Origin: Caprella mutica
Lineage: Eukaryota; Arthropoda; Malacostraca; Amphipoda; Caprellidae
NCBI GenBank assembly: GCA_947561585.1
Contig: CANNZV010003184.1
Span: 1-64,000, forward strand
DNA length: 64,000 bases
Direction: 5' to 3'
Each line of letters opens with the position of its first letter. The stretch's first letter is position 1. Positions 46,624 to 58,205 of the stretch are shown here, in pieces. The notes under the pieces are model-generated. The model searched no databases, had not been told where the DNA came from, and saw nothing but the letters and a program-made list of their open reading frames with translations. The position numbers were made by a program, and so were the translations under genes.

Positions 46624-48872
46624 TTCTGGCTGTAAATCATCAGTGATCTACTTGCTTGAAGATAATCAACCTCCCATTGCTTCCTATTCATTGAGAAGCA
46701 TTAATCTTAAAAGTGACGCAAATTCCAAACTAAAAAAGGCATGAGGTTTCAGGAAGGTCACTCCATCATTAAGGGAATGCATAAAGACAGGGGACACTAG
46801 GAGAGAGGTGATACAAGCCTAGTTATATCACTAATGATTGATGCCATTTTCCGGTATCGCTCTGATAAACTCAAACTTAAATTGATGTCTTAGGAATATT
46901 TGTAGATTAAAGGAACTTAAAATTCACAATCTATGCATATTGCTAAAAAGATAATTCCTTAATAAGTTTTGGTTGTTTTGTTTGATACCTAACGTGACAA
47001 CTGAAGGTTCTTGGATTTGTTCTGTTTTTGTTCTATTATTATAATTATATGTGTTAGCTGTGTTAGAAAAATATAGTAATAGATTTATTTAGTGTAAATA
47101 ACTTTCGAGTCAGACAATGTAAATGTGTATGTACATTATTATTAAATATTTATTTCATAATTTGTATTGTTTTTCCACTTGAAAGAAAGCTAGACATATA
47201 TAGCTATTTTCTCAAATATATTTAAATAGTTGAATATGATAAAAATTATCATTTGAAACTAAGTACATACTTCTAAAGAAAAAAGTTATCCAGTATGAAA
47301 AGAATAAATCAAATAAATATTAAATTAAATTCTAAAATTTCAATGGAAACAAAAAATTGAAAAACAATTCCATTGATATTCTAATGGATGTATACTTACC
47401 ATCATTTACTGAACTTATTTGGAAATCAAATTACAAAATCAATGCTGTGCTGTAATATATGATCATAGCCCAAAGAAATAGAAAACCATCATGACTTACT
47501 ATTCTGATCGACGTAAGAGAAATATCGTCCATTGGCCTCCATTCTCCATGTAGTTATCACCTCCCATTGGCTCAGCAGTGATGATGTCATAATATAAACC
47601 CTCCATTGACCCCCATTCTATATGCAGCTATCACCTCCCATTGGCTCAGCAGTGATGATGTCATAATATAAACCCTCCATTGACCCCCATTCTCCATGCA
47701 GCTAGATTCAAACCCTAGATTCAAAATTGTAAGCTACATAAATACAGTTATTTCTTGCATGTGTACCGTTTTAACTTCATTTATTCTTTGAAATATTCAT
47801 TCTCGTAATTCCAGCTTTTTAAATATGTTCCATTAATAAATCAAAAAATTTGTAAATATTTGAAATCAGTTAATAAGTTTAAAGTTTTCAAATTTCAATA
47901 CGGCAAAAATAAATTAAGTTTCTCGGAAACTGAAATTAATCGACAGTCAGAGTAAAATTTCGTCATTTTACTTAATCTTAAGTCATTATTGTAAATAAAT
48001 TTTTCAGATCATTAAAAAGTATATAATTCTTTTGATTCAAATTAGTTTTTCATTAAATTAAAAATTTGAGATCATTTTCTAGCAATAAATAATGGATAGA
48101 TTTCAGAAATTGATTTTTGCTTCAAGTTTTAATAATATTTCAATACAAGATGTGCTTTATATTTTGTTATAGTGTAGTATAAATAATCTTAATATTAAAA
48201 TTAATTAATAACTTTTTTAATGATTTAATTAAATAATTGATTAATTAATTAAATGAAAACGTCTTTTAACATTACCCCTCATATATTGAATTAATTAAAA
48301 TAACTTTTTTAATGATTTAACTAAAACACTTAAAGAAAACTTATTTTAACATTACCCCTAATAAATTGAATTAATCAATTAAAACATACAAGTTTTTACA
48401 ACAAATTATTGTTACTTTGGGAACAAAATTTTTGGTTGAGCTTCAAACTTTCAAATAAAATGTTTGAATAAATTTTTTATATTAAAGAATTAAATTAAAA
48501 TGAAGTTTTTGTAAGATGTAAAACAATGTAATAAATATATAATGTAAGAAATACCCATGCAAGAACATAGGGTAAAGCGAAAATTACCACATGAGATTTA
48601 AATAATGTACTATTTTCCAATAAGTTATTTAATATATTAATTCAAAATTTTAATTGGTATCCATGATACCTACATGTATCATGGATACCAATTAAAATGT
48701 TATTATATATTTTTAAGTGATCTCCACAATGAGTATATTTTTATACCTATATTTTAATTATTTTATAAATAATAATCTACTGAAATTCGCATCCGGTAAG
48801 TGACGCTTTACCATAAGTAATATAGTTAAAATAATACATAATGTGTAGATATAATAAATAGAAAGCTAAATT
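46624..48872. other. Region between the two convergent secreted-protein genes
   Basis: AT-rich, no coding seen. Contains tandem promoter-like modules at 47566-47672 and a foldback palindrome at 48647-48698 (arms ATTTTAATTGGTATCCATG then ATAC). Confidence 0.6.
47566..47672 (+). promoter_or_regulatory. Two tandem ATTGG - TGATGTCA - TATAAA modules
   Basis: ATTGG at 47566 and 47640; TGATGTCA at 47582-47589 and 47656-47663; TATAAA at 47593-47598 and 47667-47672. The 74-bp unit is duplicated almost exactly, and a further partial unit precedes it. The order resembles the single cluster at 38479. No reading frame with support follows. Confidence 0.4.
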
Positions 48873-50200
48873 CTACCCACATGCGGTTAAAACATTAGCG
48901 GCAGCATTGCTGCATAAATACGACACACTGAATGTTGTGAGTGTGTTGATCGACGTCATCGTCATCGTGTAGGTAGACGTTATTGACGTCCAAATAGTGA
49001 CGGCGAAGCGAGGCTCTCGCTCTACCTCTGGTACTGGATTGTTGTTGATTTTTTCTTCCGTGAGTGAGGAGGAGATTGTCTCGACATTTTCAGGACTTGG
49101 GTTGAACCTGAAAAGAATTCGGTAATGAAGTGGGGAATCTAACTTGTGGTGATTCCAACGTTTAAAAAAATATTTAAAAAATGGTAAATCAAAAATTAAA
49201 AAAGTAAATTTGAATAATGTTCTTATTCAAATTTTAAAATATAAAGGTGATTTTATATAGAACTCATATTCAAATTTTAAAATAAAATTAATTTGATATA
49301 AATCTTAGCTAAATCGAAAAATATAAGATACAATAATTATCCAAAAAAATTTAGTAGGCCAACAAAAATTAACCACACAATTTTGAAAAAAATCAATTTT
49401 CAATATAATTTCAATTTTTGAGATAAAAAAAATAAAAGAGAAAAGTTAAATATAAATATCACCAACTTTTTTAGTTTTCGGACACTTCGTCTGCGGCAGT
49501 TGGTTGTCGTGACACCAATCTGGCAAGACGTGAATTGGGTGGTGGTGAAGGTGACGAAGCTTAGTGTGGTCCAAGTGCTGAGAGCTGCGAAAATTCGACC
49601 GTCAGTACGATCTCGACCATCTGAAAAACAGCCGAGAAAACTTTATATAATTGACCATCCTTTTATATTTACTTAAGATTCTCCAGTGAAACTGATAAAT
49701 AAAGGCAAATATTTTTTAGTAGGGTTTAACGTCTACTTCACCCTTATCTAACGTCAAAAGGGAATTAAGTACAAGAGACTGGAAGAAGCAGTCAGAAAAA
49801 GGAAAGTAGCTCCATGAAAAAAGTCACCTACAACCGTCAGTGACAAGCTCATGGGTGCAGAAAAGCTACTCCATGAATTCAGTCACTTACCAATGAATGT
49901 GACGAAAAGGGACACTAGCACCGGTGGCTGCATTCACGGATGGAAGAGGAAAATGAAGAGGCGATAGTAAATGAAGCCTACGAGCCTATTTAACACAAAA
50001 ATCTAAGACCTCGTAGTTGAAGAGCATAACCCTAGCGCTATCCTCTAAAACTGCAGTATAGCCCCACCATAAGGTGATGATCACTGACAATCAAAAATAT
50101 AAATAGGCTCACTATATTTATATATTTTCTGTTCCTTACCTGAAAGAAACAAGAGGTTGGAGATGATAACCAAAATGAGAGCTAAATCCTTTACCTTCAT
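48873..50200 (-). CDS. Small secreted protein with CRRR basic site, paralogue 2
   Basis: Minus-strand exons 50200-50140 (ATG), 49620-49467, 49107-48873 (TAG), 149 residues, intron phases 1 and 2 as in the gene at 44971. Signal peptide MKVKDLALILVIISNLLFLS. Exon 2 has GRIFAALSTWTTLSFVTFTT, a Cys pair with eight residues between, then CRRRSVRKLKKF. Exon 3 has ISSSLTEE, AVTIWTSITSTYTMTMTS, and a Cys pair ten residues apart ending TACG-stop. Cys spacing, the STWT and TSTYTMT blocks and the basic site all match the paralogue. The exon 2 donor (AAAAAA|GTTGGT) is weak but fixed by phase and by the aligned KKF. The two genes are tail to tail, 2.2 kb apart between stops. Function unknown. Confidence 0.85.
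49716..50080 (-). mobile_element. Retroposon copy in intron 1 of paralogue 2
   Basis: Reverse copy of the 14779-15257 family: AGTAGGGTTTAACGTCTAC at its 3' end, AATCTAAGACCTCGTAGTTG and CCTCTAAAACTGCAG toward its 5' end. Confidence 0.8.
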
Positions 50201-50559
50201 GTTTACAAACTCATCTGCAAGATAACAATCACGAGAACGGTACAATTGTGGCTCCTAAACCGCATTTCTTGATACTATTGTCACTCCTGATAAACGAGGA
50301 AAAATTATTTCGGCAGATTTTTCCTGCGGTGATTGACCGCGCTTAACGGTGAAACTTGCAGATTCCGTATTATAGTCCTTTTCAACAGGAATCATATAAT
50401 GCACCTAAAAAAGATACACGTTGGTATGTCTATAGAAGGGTTAGTGACCGATATTACCTCGGGCATATCTGATAGTGAGACTACAGTTTTAAGAGCTTCA
50501 ATGATGACGGATTTGTGTATTAGTGTAAGCTCTGAATTATAGGTTCATTTCACGATTAC

Positions 50560-51605
50560 AGGACAATAACCCCCCCCCTGCAAAAAAAAAAACAAGCAAA
50601 ATACCCCCGGATGAAAAACCCCGTGCAATAAACCCCCCGGACAAATACCCCCCAAGCAAAAAAAACCCTGTGCAAAAAAACCCCGGTTGATATACAGTAG
50701 CGGACAAAATATAAGGGTAGTTAAAAACAAGTTATCTAAATCTTTAATTTCATAAAAAGTACAAAACACATATTGTTGAGATTTTGCATGTATTTTCATG
50801 TAGAGTTCATATGTCTTCGTATGAAATTTCAAAGCATTTGGACAAATATTCTAGGAATAGTTCCATACTTTACTTCAAACACTAAATTTTTCTCTGGTCA
50901 AAAGTTAAGGGTAGCCATCTTAAACTTGGAAATAATCGCGGATATTGGCAATTAACTTAATAATTTGTGAATAATTCTTTACTATATCACTTCAATATAT
51001 CTTCTACCACAAAATTCTACAAATTTGGCACAATTTGTTAGTGTTTAGTGTTTGAAGTAAAATATGGAACTATTCCTAGAATATTTGTCCAAATGCTTTG
51101 AAATTTCATACGAATACATATGAGTTCTATATGAATATACGTGCAAAATTTCAATAATGTGTGTTTTGTACTTTTTATGAAATTAAAGATTTAGATAACT
51201 TGTTTTTGCCTACCCTTATATTTTGTCCGCTACTGTATATTGCCTAATTCATTTTTTAAATTATATTTAACAATATTCAATGCGAACCAATAATCATTGC
51301 ATTTTCGCCAAAAATACGACAAATTTTCAGCAAAAAAAGGTATACCTATTTTATAGTATATTTTAAAGTAAAGTATACAATTTGTCACTATCAAACCTGG
51401 ACCACCTCCCAACTGGACCGCTATCCTAACCTTAGGTGCGCTATATCTCTATATTTATAACATATAATATTTTTATTAATAAAAAATTAATGAAAATTTA
51501 TAAAAATGAATTATGCTATTTATATAGACCGGGTTTTTTTTTTGCTTGGGGGGTATTTGACCGGGGGTTTTTTGCACAGGGAGTTATTCTCCTGTCACCC
51601 CATTT
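50560..51605. mobile_element. Foldback element with C-run/G-run arms, hosting a Tc1-type MITE
   Basis: Left arm 50568-50690 has repeated CCCCCGG, GCAAAAAAAACCCTGTGCA blocks; right arm 51527-51605 has their complements (TTTGCTTGGGGGGTATTTG, CCGGGGGTTTTTTGCACAGG). Ends GGACAATAACCCC and GTTATTCTCCTGTC pair. Strong strand asymmetry of C runs then G runs. The MITE at 50695 lies between the arms. Confidence 0.7.
50695..51235. mobile_element. 541-bp Tc1/mariner-type foldback MITE
   Basis: Ends CAGTAGCGGACAAAATATAA and its complement, TA at 50693-50694 and 51236-51237. Long subterminal arms (about 190 bp, including TCCATACTTTACTTCAAACA) fold back, leaving a short AT-rich centre. No transposase. Confidence 0.92.
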
Positions 51606-51643
51606 CACATCTTCTGTCATATAACAAAAAACGATATATTTAA

Positions 51644-51838
51644 GGCTGCTTAACACGTGTCAGCGATCCGTCCAGGACGTCTCCGGCCAGTGATTTTTTA
51701 TCACTGCGAGGAGCCGGTACTGTGTGAATGTGTCCGTTGAAATTAAAGTAACGATATATTTTTTCACTGACACTGAATCACTGAGAGGAGACGGACCGGT
51801 GACGTACCGGACGGATCACTGACATGAGTGAAGCAGAC
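51644..51838. mobile_element. 195-bp TTAA-flanked hairpin MITE
   Basis: TTAA at 51640-51643 and 51839-51842. Left GGCTGCTTAACACGTGTCAG then CGATCCGTCC; right GGACGGATCACTGACATGAG then TGAAGCAGAC. Much richer in CG than its surroundings. Confidence 0.78.
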
Positions 51839-52238
51839 TTAATGGTTGACAGACATTTCGTCGACAAATTTTCGTAAAGAGGATAAAACATGTACTTTTA
51901 CAGAATATTGTATCAAACTATCGAATTACAAAATAGAATAATGGTAAGAAAGAAAACTATTAAACAAATTTTAATCTTTTTTACTTCAATACTAAACCAG
52001 AACTACACAATAACACTAAATTATTTTGAAGTAATTTGAAATGCACGAAAAAACGTAAAAATTATGTCGTACCAAATAATGAAATCATTGAAAACTAAAG
52101 GACTAAATCCACACACAAAGAACATTTATAGACAAATAAATTTAATTCTTTGTCTATAAATAGCCTCGTGTCACAACTGCCGTGAATTAGCTCGGACAAA
52201 GAAGTCTTTTCGAGTACTTAGAGAATATTAATAATAAT

Positions 52239-53333
52239 TAGGGATGTGACAATATGCAGCATAAAATATATATAATTTTTGACGCGATATTCAGCATATT
52301 ATATGCCTATTTCTGCATATAATATGCAAAAAGTCAATGGGCATATATGCTGAACCAAAATGCATATTGGAAATATGCATTTTATATGCCAGATATTATT
52401 CAATATAGTGTGCTGTGCATATTAATTATATGTTCAAAGTTAATCACGGAATTTAAAATAAAGTTAATCTGTTTATAGTTATGATTCGAATGTAATTGTA
52501 CTTTGGAGGTTTGAATGGAACTTACAAAAAAAACGAAGGTATAATCTTATTGTATTTATTTTTACTACAAAATCATTCTTCTTCAATTAATAGTAAATAA
52601 ATTTCAAACAGTGGAATTGCACTTTATTATTTAATGGTATATATTTCAGGATTTTAAAAGTGAATCTCCTATTTTCTGCTAATGTATTTTTGTACTGGGA
52701 AAACACCCGTTCTACATCACAAGAAACAAGAGGAGCAAATGTTTCCTTCAGCCAAATTCAGTCTTCTAAACTATCCTACATTCATATATCACATTCTGTT
52801 CATTACTTAGTCATTACTCGTAATTTATAAACCATCTTGTTAGACCAGCGGTTCCCTTTAAAGGATTCCCAAATAAAAGCAGCGACACTAAGTCATTAAA
52901 TAGTAAATTTAAACCGTTTTGTGTTTAATTACCCAAACAAATTATATTCCTACGAGGAATTACCTTTCATATTTTTCGTGTAGTACAACTTTCTAAAATA
53001 ATTTTATTCATTTATTTATCAATTACTATAAATATTTACTAAATATCAAGTGTCATATAAATTTATTAATACATTTTTCAATATTACACCTACAATCTTT
53101 TTAAATTTGAATAATTAGCTTGATTATTTTAAATATATTTGGGTCCACAGTTAAAATCGTTTTCTATGCAGGGGTCCCAGAAGAAAACGGCATAGGTTAC
53201 ACATTTACATGTTAAAAATTGACCAAGAAGTGCATATTTCTCGGTTAGCATATATGCACACGTGCATATTATATGCTCTTGATATATATGCAGAGGACTG
53301 CATATATGCAATATGCACAATGTCACATCCCTA
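52239..53333 (-). mobile_element. hAT element remnant, 1095 bp, TSD ATAATAAT
   Basis: Ends TAGGGATGTGACAAT and ATTGTCACATCCCTA (one internal mismatch further in), fitting the hAT terminal pattern, with 8-bp duplications ATAATAAT at 52231-52238 and 53334-53341. Subterminal regions are full of ATATGCA/TGCATAT words. The centre holds a transposase scrap. Confidence 0.88.
52656..52751 (-). pseudogene. hAT transposase C-terminal dimerisation fragment
   Basis: 32 codons in one minus-strand frame read LKETFAPLVS then CDVERVFSQYKNTLAENRR, the core of the hAT C-terminal dimerisation domain. No start codon; upstream and downstream frames are closed. A deletion derivative of a once autonomous hAT element. 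Confidence 0.85.
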
Positions 53334-53341
53334 ATAATAAT

Positions 53342-54059
53342 ATATTAGTTCTACAATATTATGTAATAAACTCATATTTTTCTTGGAGCATGGAGAGGTT
53401 TTTAAATATTTTTTTCTTACATGATCAAAATTCGAAAATAGGATACCGTTTGATAACTCGGAACTCTTCATTTTTTTAAGCGCCAACTACTTGTTTCAAA
53501 GAAACACTTTTTGGTAAAACAATAACCTAAGTATCGATTAACATACAACAGCGAGTTTTTTAAAATAAAATCTTGAAATTCAATTGAGGATTAGCATTCA
53601 ATTACCGAACACTCGCAGTAGTCGAACAGTGGGCATTTACCAACAGAAAATTACTTGTCAATGACAAATTCGACGATATAAATCTTATTTCTATTAAAAT
53701 TATAAATCGCAAATGTAACTAGACCCTAAATTTTTAAATTACTGCAAAATGATTTGATATTGTGTAGTTTTGGTTGAAAACGATTTAAATTTATTTGATA
53801 TTTTCCTCCTTACCATTATTCTATTTTGTAATTTGATACATTATTTTGTTAGAGTACATGTTTTGTAACAGTGTGTTAATAACGTCTGCACACCATATTT
53901 ATAATTGAAATGTTAAATTATATAGTTTCTTCCTATTGTTCTTTTCACAATGAATACGTTATTGCTTTTTTATTTAAATAACAAATTGAAATTTTCATCC
54001 GGTAGCTAATCCGTATCTGGTAAGAATGCCTTTAGTCAAATTTTAAATTTATATATTTC
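53342..54059. other. AT-rich, no gene
   Basis: 53345-53412 contains a scrap (AATAAACTCATATTTTTCTTGG then AGCATGGAGAGG) related to one end of the TTAA MITEs. Nothing else recognised. Confidence 0.4.
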
Positions 54060-54355
54060 AGGTGGTACAGATTTTTTTTACCACACTGATGGTTACAATT
54101 ATTGCACGGTGGTACAGAAAGTATACCACCTACAAAACGCTTTCAAAACTGGTGGGTAAATATTCCTTTTACCTTTTTAAATATTCCCGGTTACGTTTAA
54201 TGCTCAGTGGTACAGAAAATGTACCACCTTTAAAAATAAAATTTGTATGCTGCTCGGCAGCTCAAATTTTGAACCACCTACATAAACGGTTAGGTATGTC
54301 ATAATTCGTTGGACATATAGGACACTTATTTCCCTGAAAAGTTTGGGCCTGAAAG
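54060..54355 (-). mobile_element. Repeat with GGTGGTAC/GTACCACC boxes
   Basis: Four inverted GTGGTACAGAAA...GTACCACC boxes and CTGCTCGGCAGCTCAAATTTTG, ending AAGTTTGGGCCTGAAAGAG. Homologous in inverted orientation to 31325-31640 inside a type C-like MITE. Termini not defined. Confidence 0.65.
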
Positions 54356-55949
54356 AGTTAAGAAAAACTAAAAATATTTTCAAATTGAAAATTCAACAGC
54401 AGATAATATTTATTGTCGCTTGGAGGGGTAGTAAAAATAGCCTGGTTTTAATTCTTTACTCCAAAGCGTGGTTTCAACGTGCCTGTAACACCATTATAAA
54501 ATATTACTACCTAGGTACTTATATAAATTCATGTGAAATGGGAAATATGTATATCCAGAAAATTAACAACTCAAAACTTACTGGCAGTAATCTGACTATC
54601 CTTGGACAAAGAACCTTCAATTATTATGACGTTATTCATTAAACTGCCACAGTGTAAAGTCTAACTCACAAAAGTAAATTTATTGCCTGGGAAGATACAG
54701 AGAAATAAATATGAATACAATTTAAAAGGCCCACAATTCCATCAAGTATGAAACAAAATAAAGGGGGTTAAAACTCATATTCACCGAACAACACAAAATT
54801 AAAACAGCACTCCCGATAGTCACGCTATATTGGATCCAGAAGGAATAGGGGGAAATCTGAATTGCCGACCAATATTCAACTATCTACCAAAAAATAAGGG
54901 GTAAATCTGAGTCACCGAACAACACAACAAAACTTCAGTCAACACTCTTACAGTCGCACTACGGGATTAAAAAGGAAATAAAGGGGGCAACTCCGAATAG
55001 CCGAACAACATACAAATTACAATTAATTAAACTTTAGGCATAAGTTAAATCATAAGTGCACCTTCACAAATCTCACATGACCCAATTCTACACCCTAACT
55101 ATTTTTATCAATAGCACAAACAAAAATACACGAAAATCACACGCTAAATTAACTTCCATAAAGTGTCAATGGATAAATTGAAATGGCTTGAAATTTCGTG
55201 CTACTAGTACTGAAATTTACGTGCTAGTGTAACCTCAAGCTTATCTAGTTTCTCCTACACAGGTCATTTTGAAATCTACGATTATATTTTTTCAATTTAA
55301 AAACGACTGAGGTATAATATAAAAATACATAAAGAATAATAGCTAGAAGAAATAATACATAATGATATCGTGGAGAAATTGTTTATCCACGACATTTATA
55401 TATTTAAATTTGGAGGAATTAAAAACTTTTTTCTCAAGATACATTTAATTAGATAAAATTAGCATTATGCAATGGCCAAAAAACACTAACAACGGTTTTT
55501 AATTTACCCTCTTTATAAATCAAATATTTCATAAATAAATATATAATAAATACTCTTATGACATTTCCTGAAATATTCCTTACATACAAATAAATAGACA
55601 TTTCCTTTTATAATTAACAATGAGCAACAGAAAACAAATAACCATCCTCTATGATTAACATTGATTGTATTTAAACGTACTATCCTCTAATAAATACCAA
55701 TAAATAAACCAATATTTTGTAAACTACATTTCCTTACATTTAACAAATAGCACTTAAACATTTAAATACGTGAGAAAACAATGGGTGATATAATAAAGAG
55801 ATCAATTCGATGTCAAACAACATTTTCCTCCATCACTATAAAATAATGGACACTAACTAAAACTTAGAAATAAGTACACAGCCAAAAAATAATAAGGAGA
55901 ACATTTCTCTTGAAGCTTAAATAGTGAAAATGATAAAATTAAAGTACAG
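54356..55949. other. AT-rich, no gene
   Basis: 54740-55015 contains about three diverged ~110-bp units (ACCGAACAACACAA, AAATAAGGGGG...). No conserved coding. Confidence 0.4.
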
Positions 55950-56614
55950 ATATTACCAACAGTACGGGAAATGAAGTAAACCATTACCAACAGTACGGGA
56001 AATGAAGTAAACCATTACCAACAGTACGGGAAATGAAGTAAACCATTACCAACTGTACGGGAAATGAAGCAAACCATTACCAACTGTACGGGAAATGAAG
56101 TAAACCATTACCAACTGTACGGGAAATGAAGCAAACCATTACCAACTGTACGGGAAATGAAGCAAACCATTACCAACTGTACGGGAAATGAAGCAAACCA
56201 TTACCAACAGTACGGGAAATGAAGTAAACCATTACCAACTGTACGGGAAATGAAGCAAACCATTACCAACTCTACGGGAAATGGAGTAAACCATTACCAA
56301 CAGTACGGGAAATGAAGTAAACCATTACCAACTGTACGGGAAATGAAGCAAACCATTACCAACTGTACGGGAAATGAAGCAAACCATTACCAACTCTACG
56401 GGAAATGAAGTAAACCATTACCAACTCTACGGGAAATGAAGTAAACCATTACCAACTGTACGGGAAATGAAGTAAACCATTACCAACTGTACGGGAAACG
56501 AAGTAAACCATTACCAACTGTACGGGAAATGAAGTAAACAATTACCAACTGTACGGGAAATGAAGCAAACCATTACCAACTGTACGGGAAATGAAGCAAA
56601 CCATTACCAACAGT
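55950..56614 (+). repeat. 31-bp minisatellite, 21 exact-length units
   Basis: Unit CCATTACCAACTGTACGGGA then AATGAAGCAAA, 21 complete units without a single indel, plus a partial one. Variation is limited to CAG/CTG/CTC in the middle and GTAAA/GCAAA at the end. Confidence 0.97.
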
Positions 56615-56873
56615 AAATAAAAATTAAATAACCACCAATTACCACTGCTACAAGCTGCCACTTACGTTAATCTTAGACTAGGGAGATCACATAGGAGTTT
56701 GTGCATTAGGGGCTTCCAACTGCCTCAAATTACCTGAAATTTACATCGAATGTTTTACCATCCTCAAAAGCATATTAAATGTAGTTGGTGCAAATCTCAG
56801 GTAATTAGAGGCTATAGAAGCGTTCACTGAAGTAGTTTGGCTACACATACCTTACACTCTAACATGCTATTTA

Positions 56874-57136
56874 AGGGCTGTACACACGTAGGTTTTTTAA
56901 GTCTTTCCACCAGACTTTTTGCTAAGCTCCTCCTACTTTTCCCACGAGATTATAAGAAAAAACGATATAATTATTATTTATTTTAGTTGGTATCCATGAT
57001 ACCTGCAGGTATCACGGATACCAACTGAAATACATAATAATTGTATCGTTTTTTCTTATATTCTCGTGGGAAAAGTAGGAGGAGCTTAGCAAAAAGTCTG
57101 GTGGAAAGACTTAAAAACTTACGTGTGTACGGCCCT
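56874..57136. mobile_element. 263-bp hairpin element, 22-bp flanking repeats
   Basis: Outer arms AGGGCTGTACACACGTAGG ... TTTCCACCAGACTTTTTGCT, and inner arms TTGGTATCCATGATACC / GGTATCACGGATACCAA around CTGCAG, form an almost perfect hairpin. Flanks TTACACTCTAACATGCTATT... (56852-56873) and TTACACTCTAACATGCTACT... (57137-57158) are direct repeats, 21 of 22 identical. Confidence 0.9.
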
Positions 57137-57302
57137 TTACACTCTAACATGCTACTTAGCAACATCGTAACGGTTACTAGGGTCTAACGCTAAAATATAT
57201 TCCTTTCAGATCAACTGAGAGTGCAAATAAACATACACTTCCTTCCTAGAAATATCTATGGAAGGAATATTAAGGAACAAAAAAATGACAACAATATAGC
57301 TA

Positions 57303-57450
57303 GGGGATAAGTTATGAATTATCAGTCGGATTCACATCTTCGGTCATAAAGAAAAAGAGATTTAATAATAACCATTCCTTTCATTTATTATATCATTATG
57401 ACTGAAGATGTGAAACCGACCGCTAATTCGTATCTTACCCTAACTAGTTA
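57303..57450. mobile_element. Compact foldback MITE
   Basis: GATAAGTTATGAATTATCAG then TCGGATTCACATCTTCGGTC on the left; GACTGAAGATGTGAAACCGA then CCGCTAATTCGTATCTTACC on the right; 50-bp AT-rich centre without the inner GGTATCC arms. Confidence 0.85.
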
Positions 57451-57711
57451 CCAATTACCCCATTTTATTAATGTTTTCAGGGTAACTACAGCTAGACATA
57501 AATACTCTGACAGGGTAAAATCATACCCTCATAAAATGTACTTATACGTGATAAACATCCTCACTAAAGTTATAGTTATTATTCAACTAATACTGAGATC
57601 AGTGGGACTAGCAGTTAACTAGCTTAGAAAAAGTATCAAGACTAACTTAGCTTAAGATTCTGTTCCACAGAACTGTGATTGACACTAAAATTGCTGGATT
57701 GACTTAATCTA

Positions 57712-57960
57712 AAGGGCCGTACACATGCAGGTTTTTAAGTCTTTCCACCAGACTTTTTGCTAAGCTCCTCCTACTTTTTCACGGAGACTTCTGTATCATA
57801 AGAAAAAAAAACGATATAATTATTAACATTATAACTGCAGGTATCATAAATACCAACCGAAATAAATAATAATCTATCGTTATTTCTTATATGATTCAAA
57901 ACTCTCGTGGAAAAAGTAGGAGGAGCTTATCAAAAAGTCTGGTGGAAAGACTTAAAAACT
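57712..57960. mobile_element. Hairpin element, second copy, truncated right arm
   Basis: Left arm GGGCCGTACACATGCAGG ... CTTTCCACCAGACTTTTTGC, right arm reverse but ending GACTTAAAAACT. Flanks TGCTGGATTGACTTA occur at 57692-57706 and 57960-57974 (a direct repeat of about 15 bp). Confidence 0.8.
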
Positions 57961-58205
57961 GCTGGATTGACTTATTATTCTATCTTACGACAATAGTTTC
58001 CAAGCGAGAGAAGCGTTATCAAAAGACTGAGGAAACGCTTGCGCTCACAACAAAAGTACAAAAATGTAAAACAACATCTTGCACCGTGGAATATAATGTG
58101 TATACTGTATAGGGACAAAAATTCACAAAAAACAATCGCTAGTTCTCCTTATACATAGAAAATAGGTAATGGAGAAAAATGCATAGATTTCTATTCAATA
58201 AAATG

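Noticed and set aside
53129..53326. 65-codon minus-strand open frame
   Set aside because: Lies in the ATGCATAT-rich subterminal region of the hAT remnant; composition explains it.
55950..56614. CRISPR-like array
   Set aside because: Contiguous 31-bp units without spacers; minisatellite.
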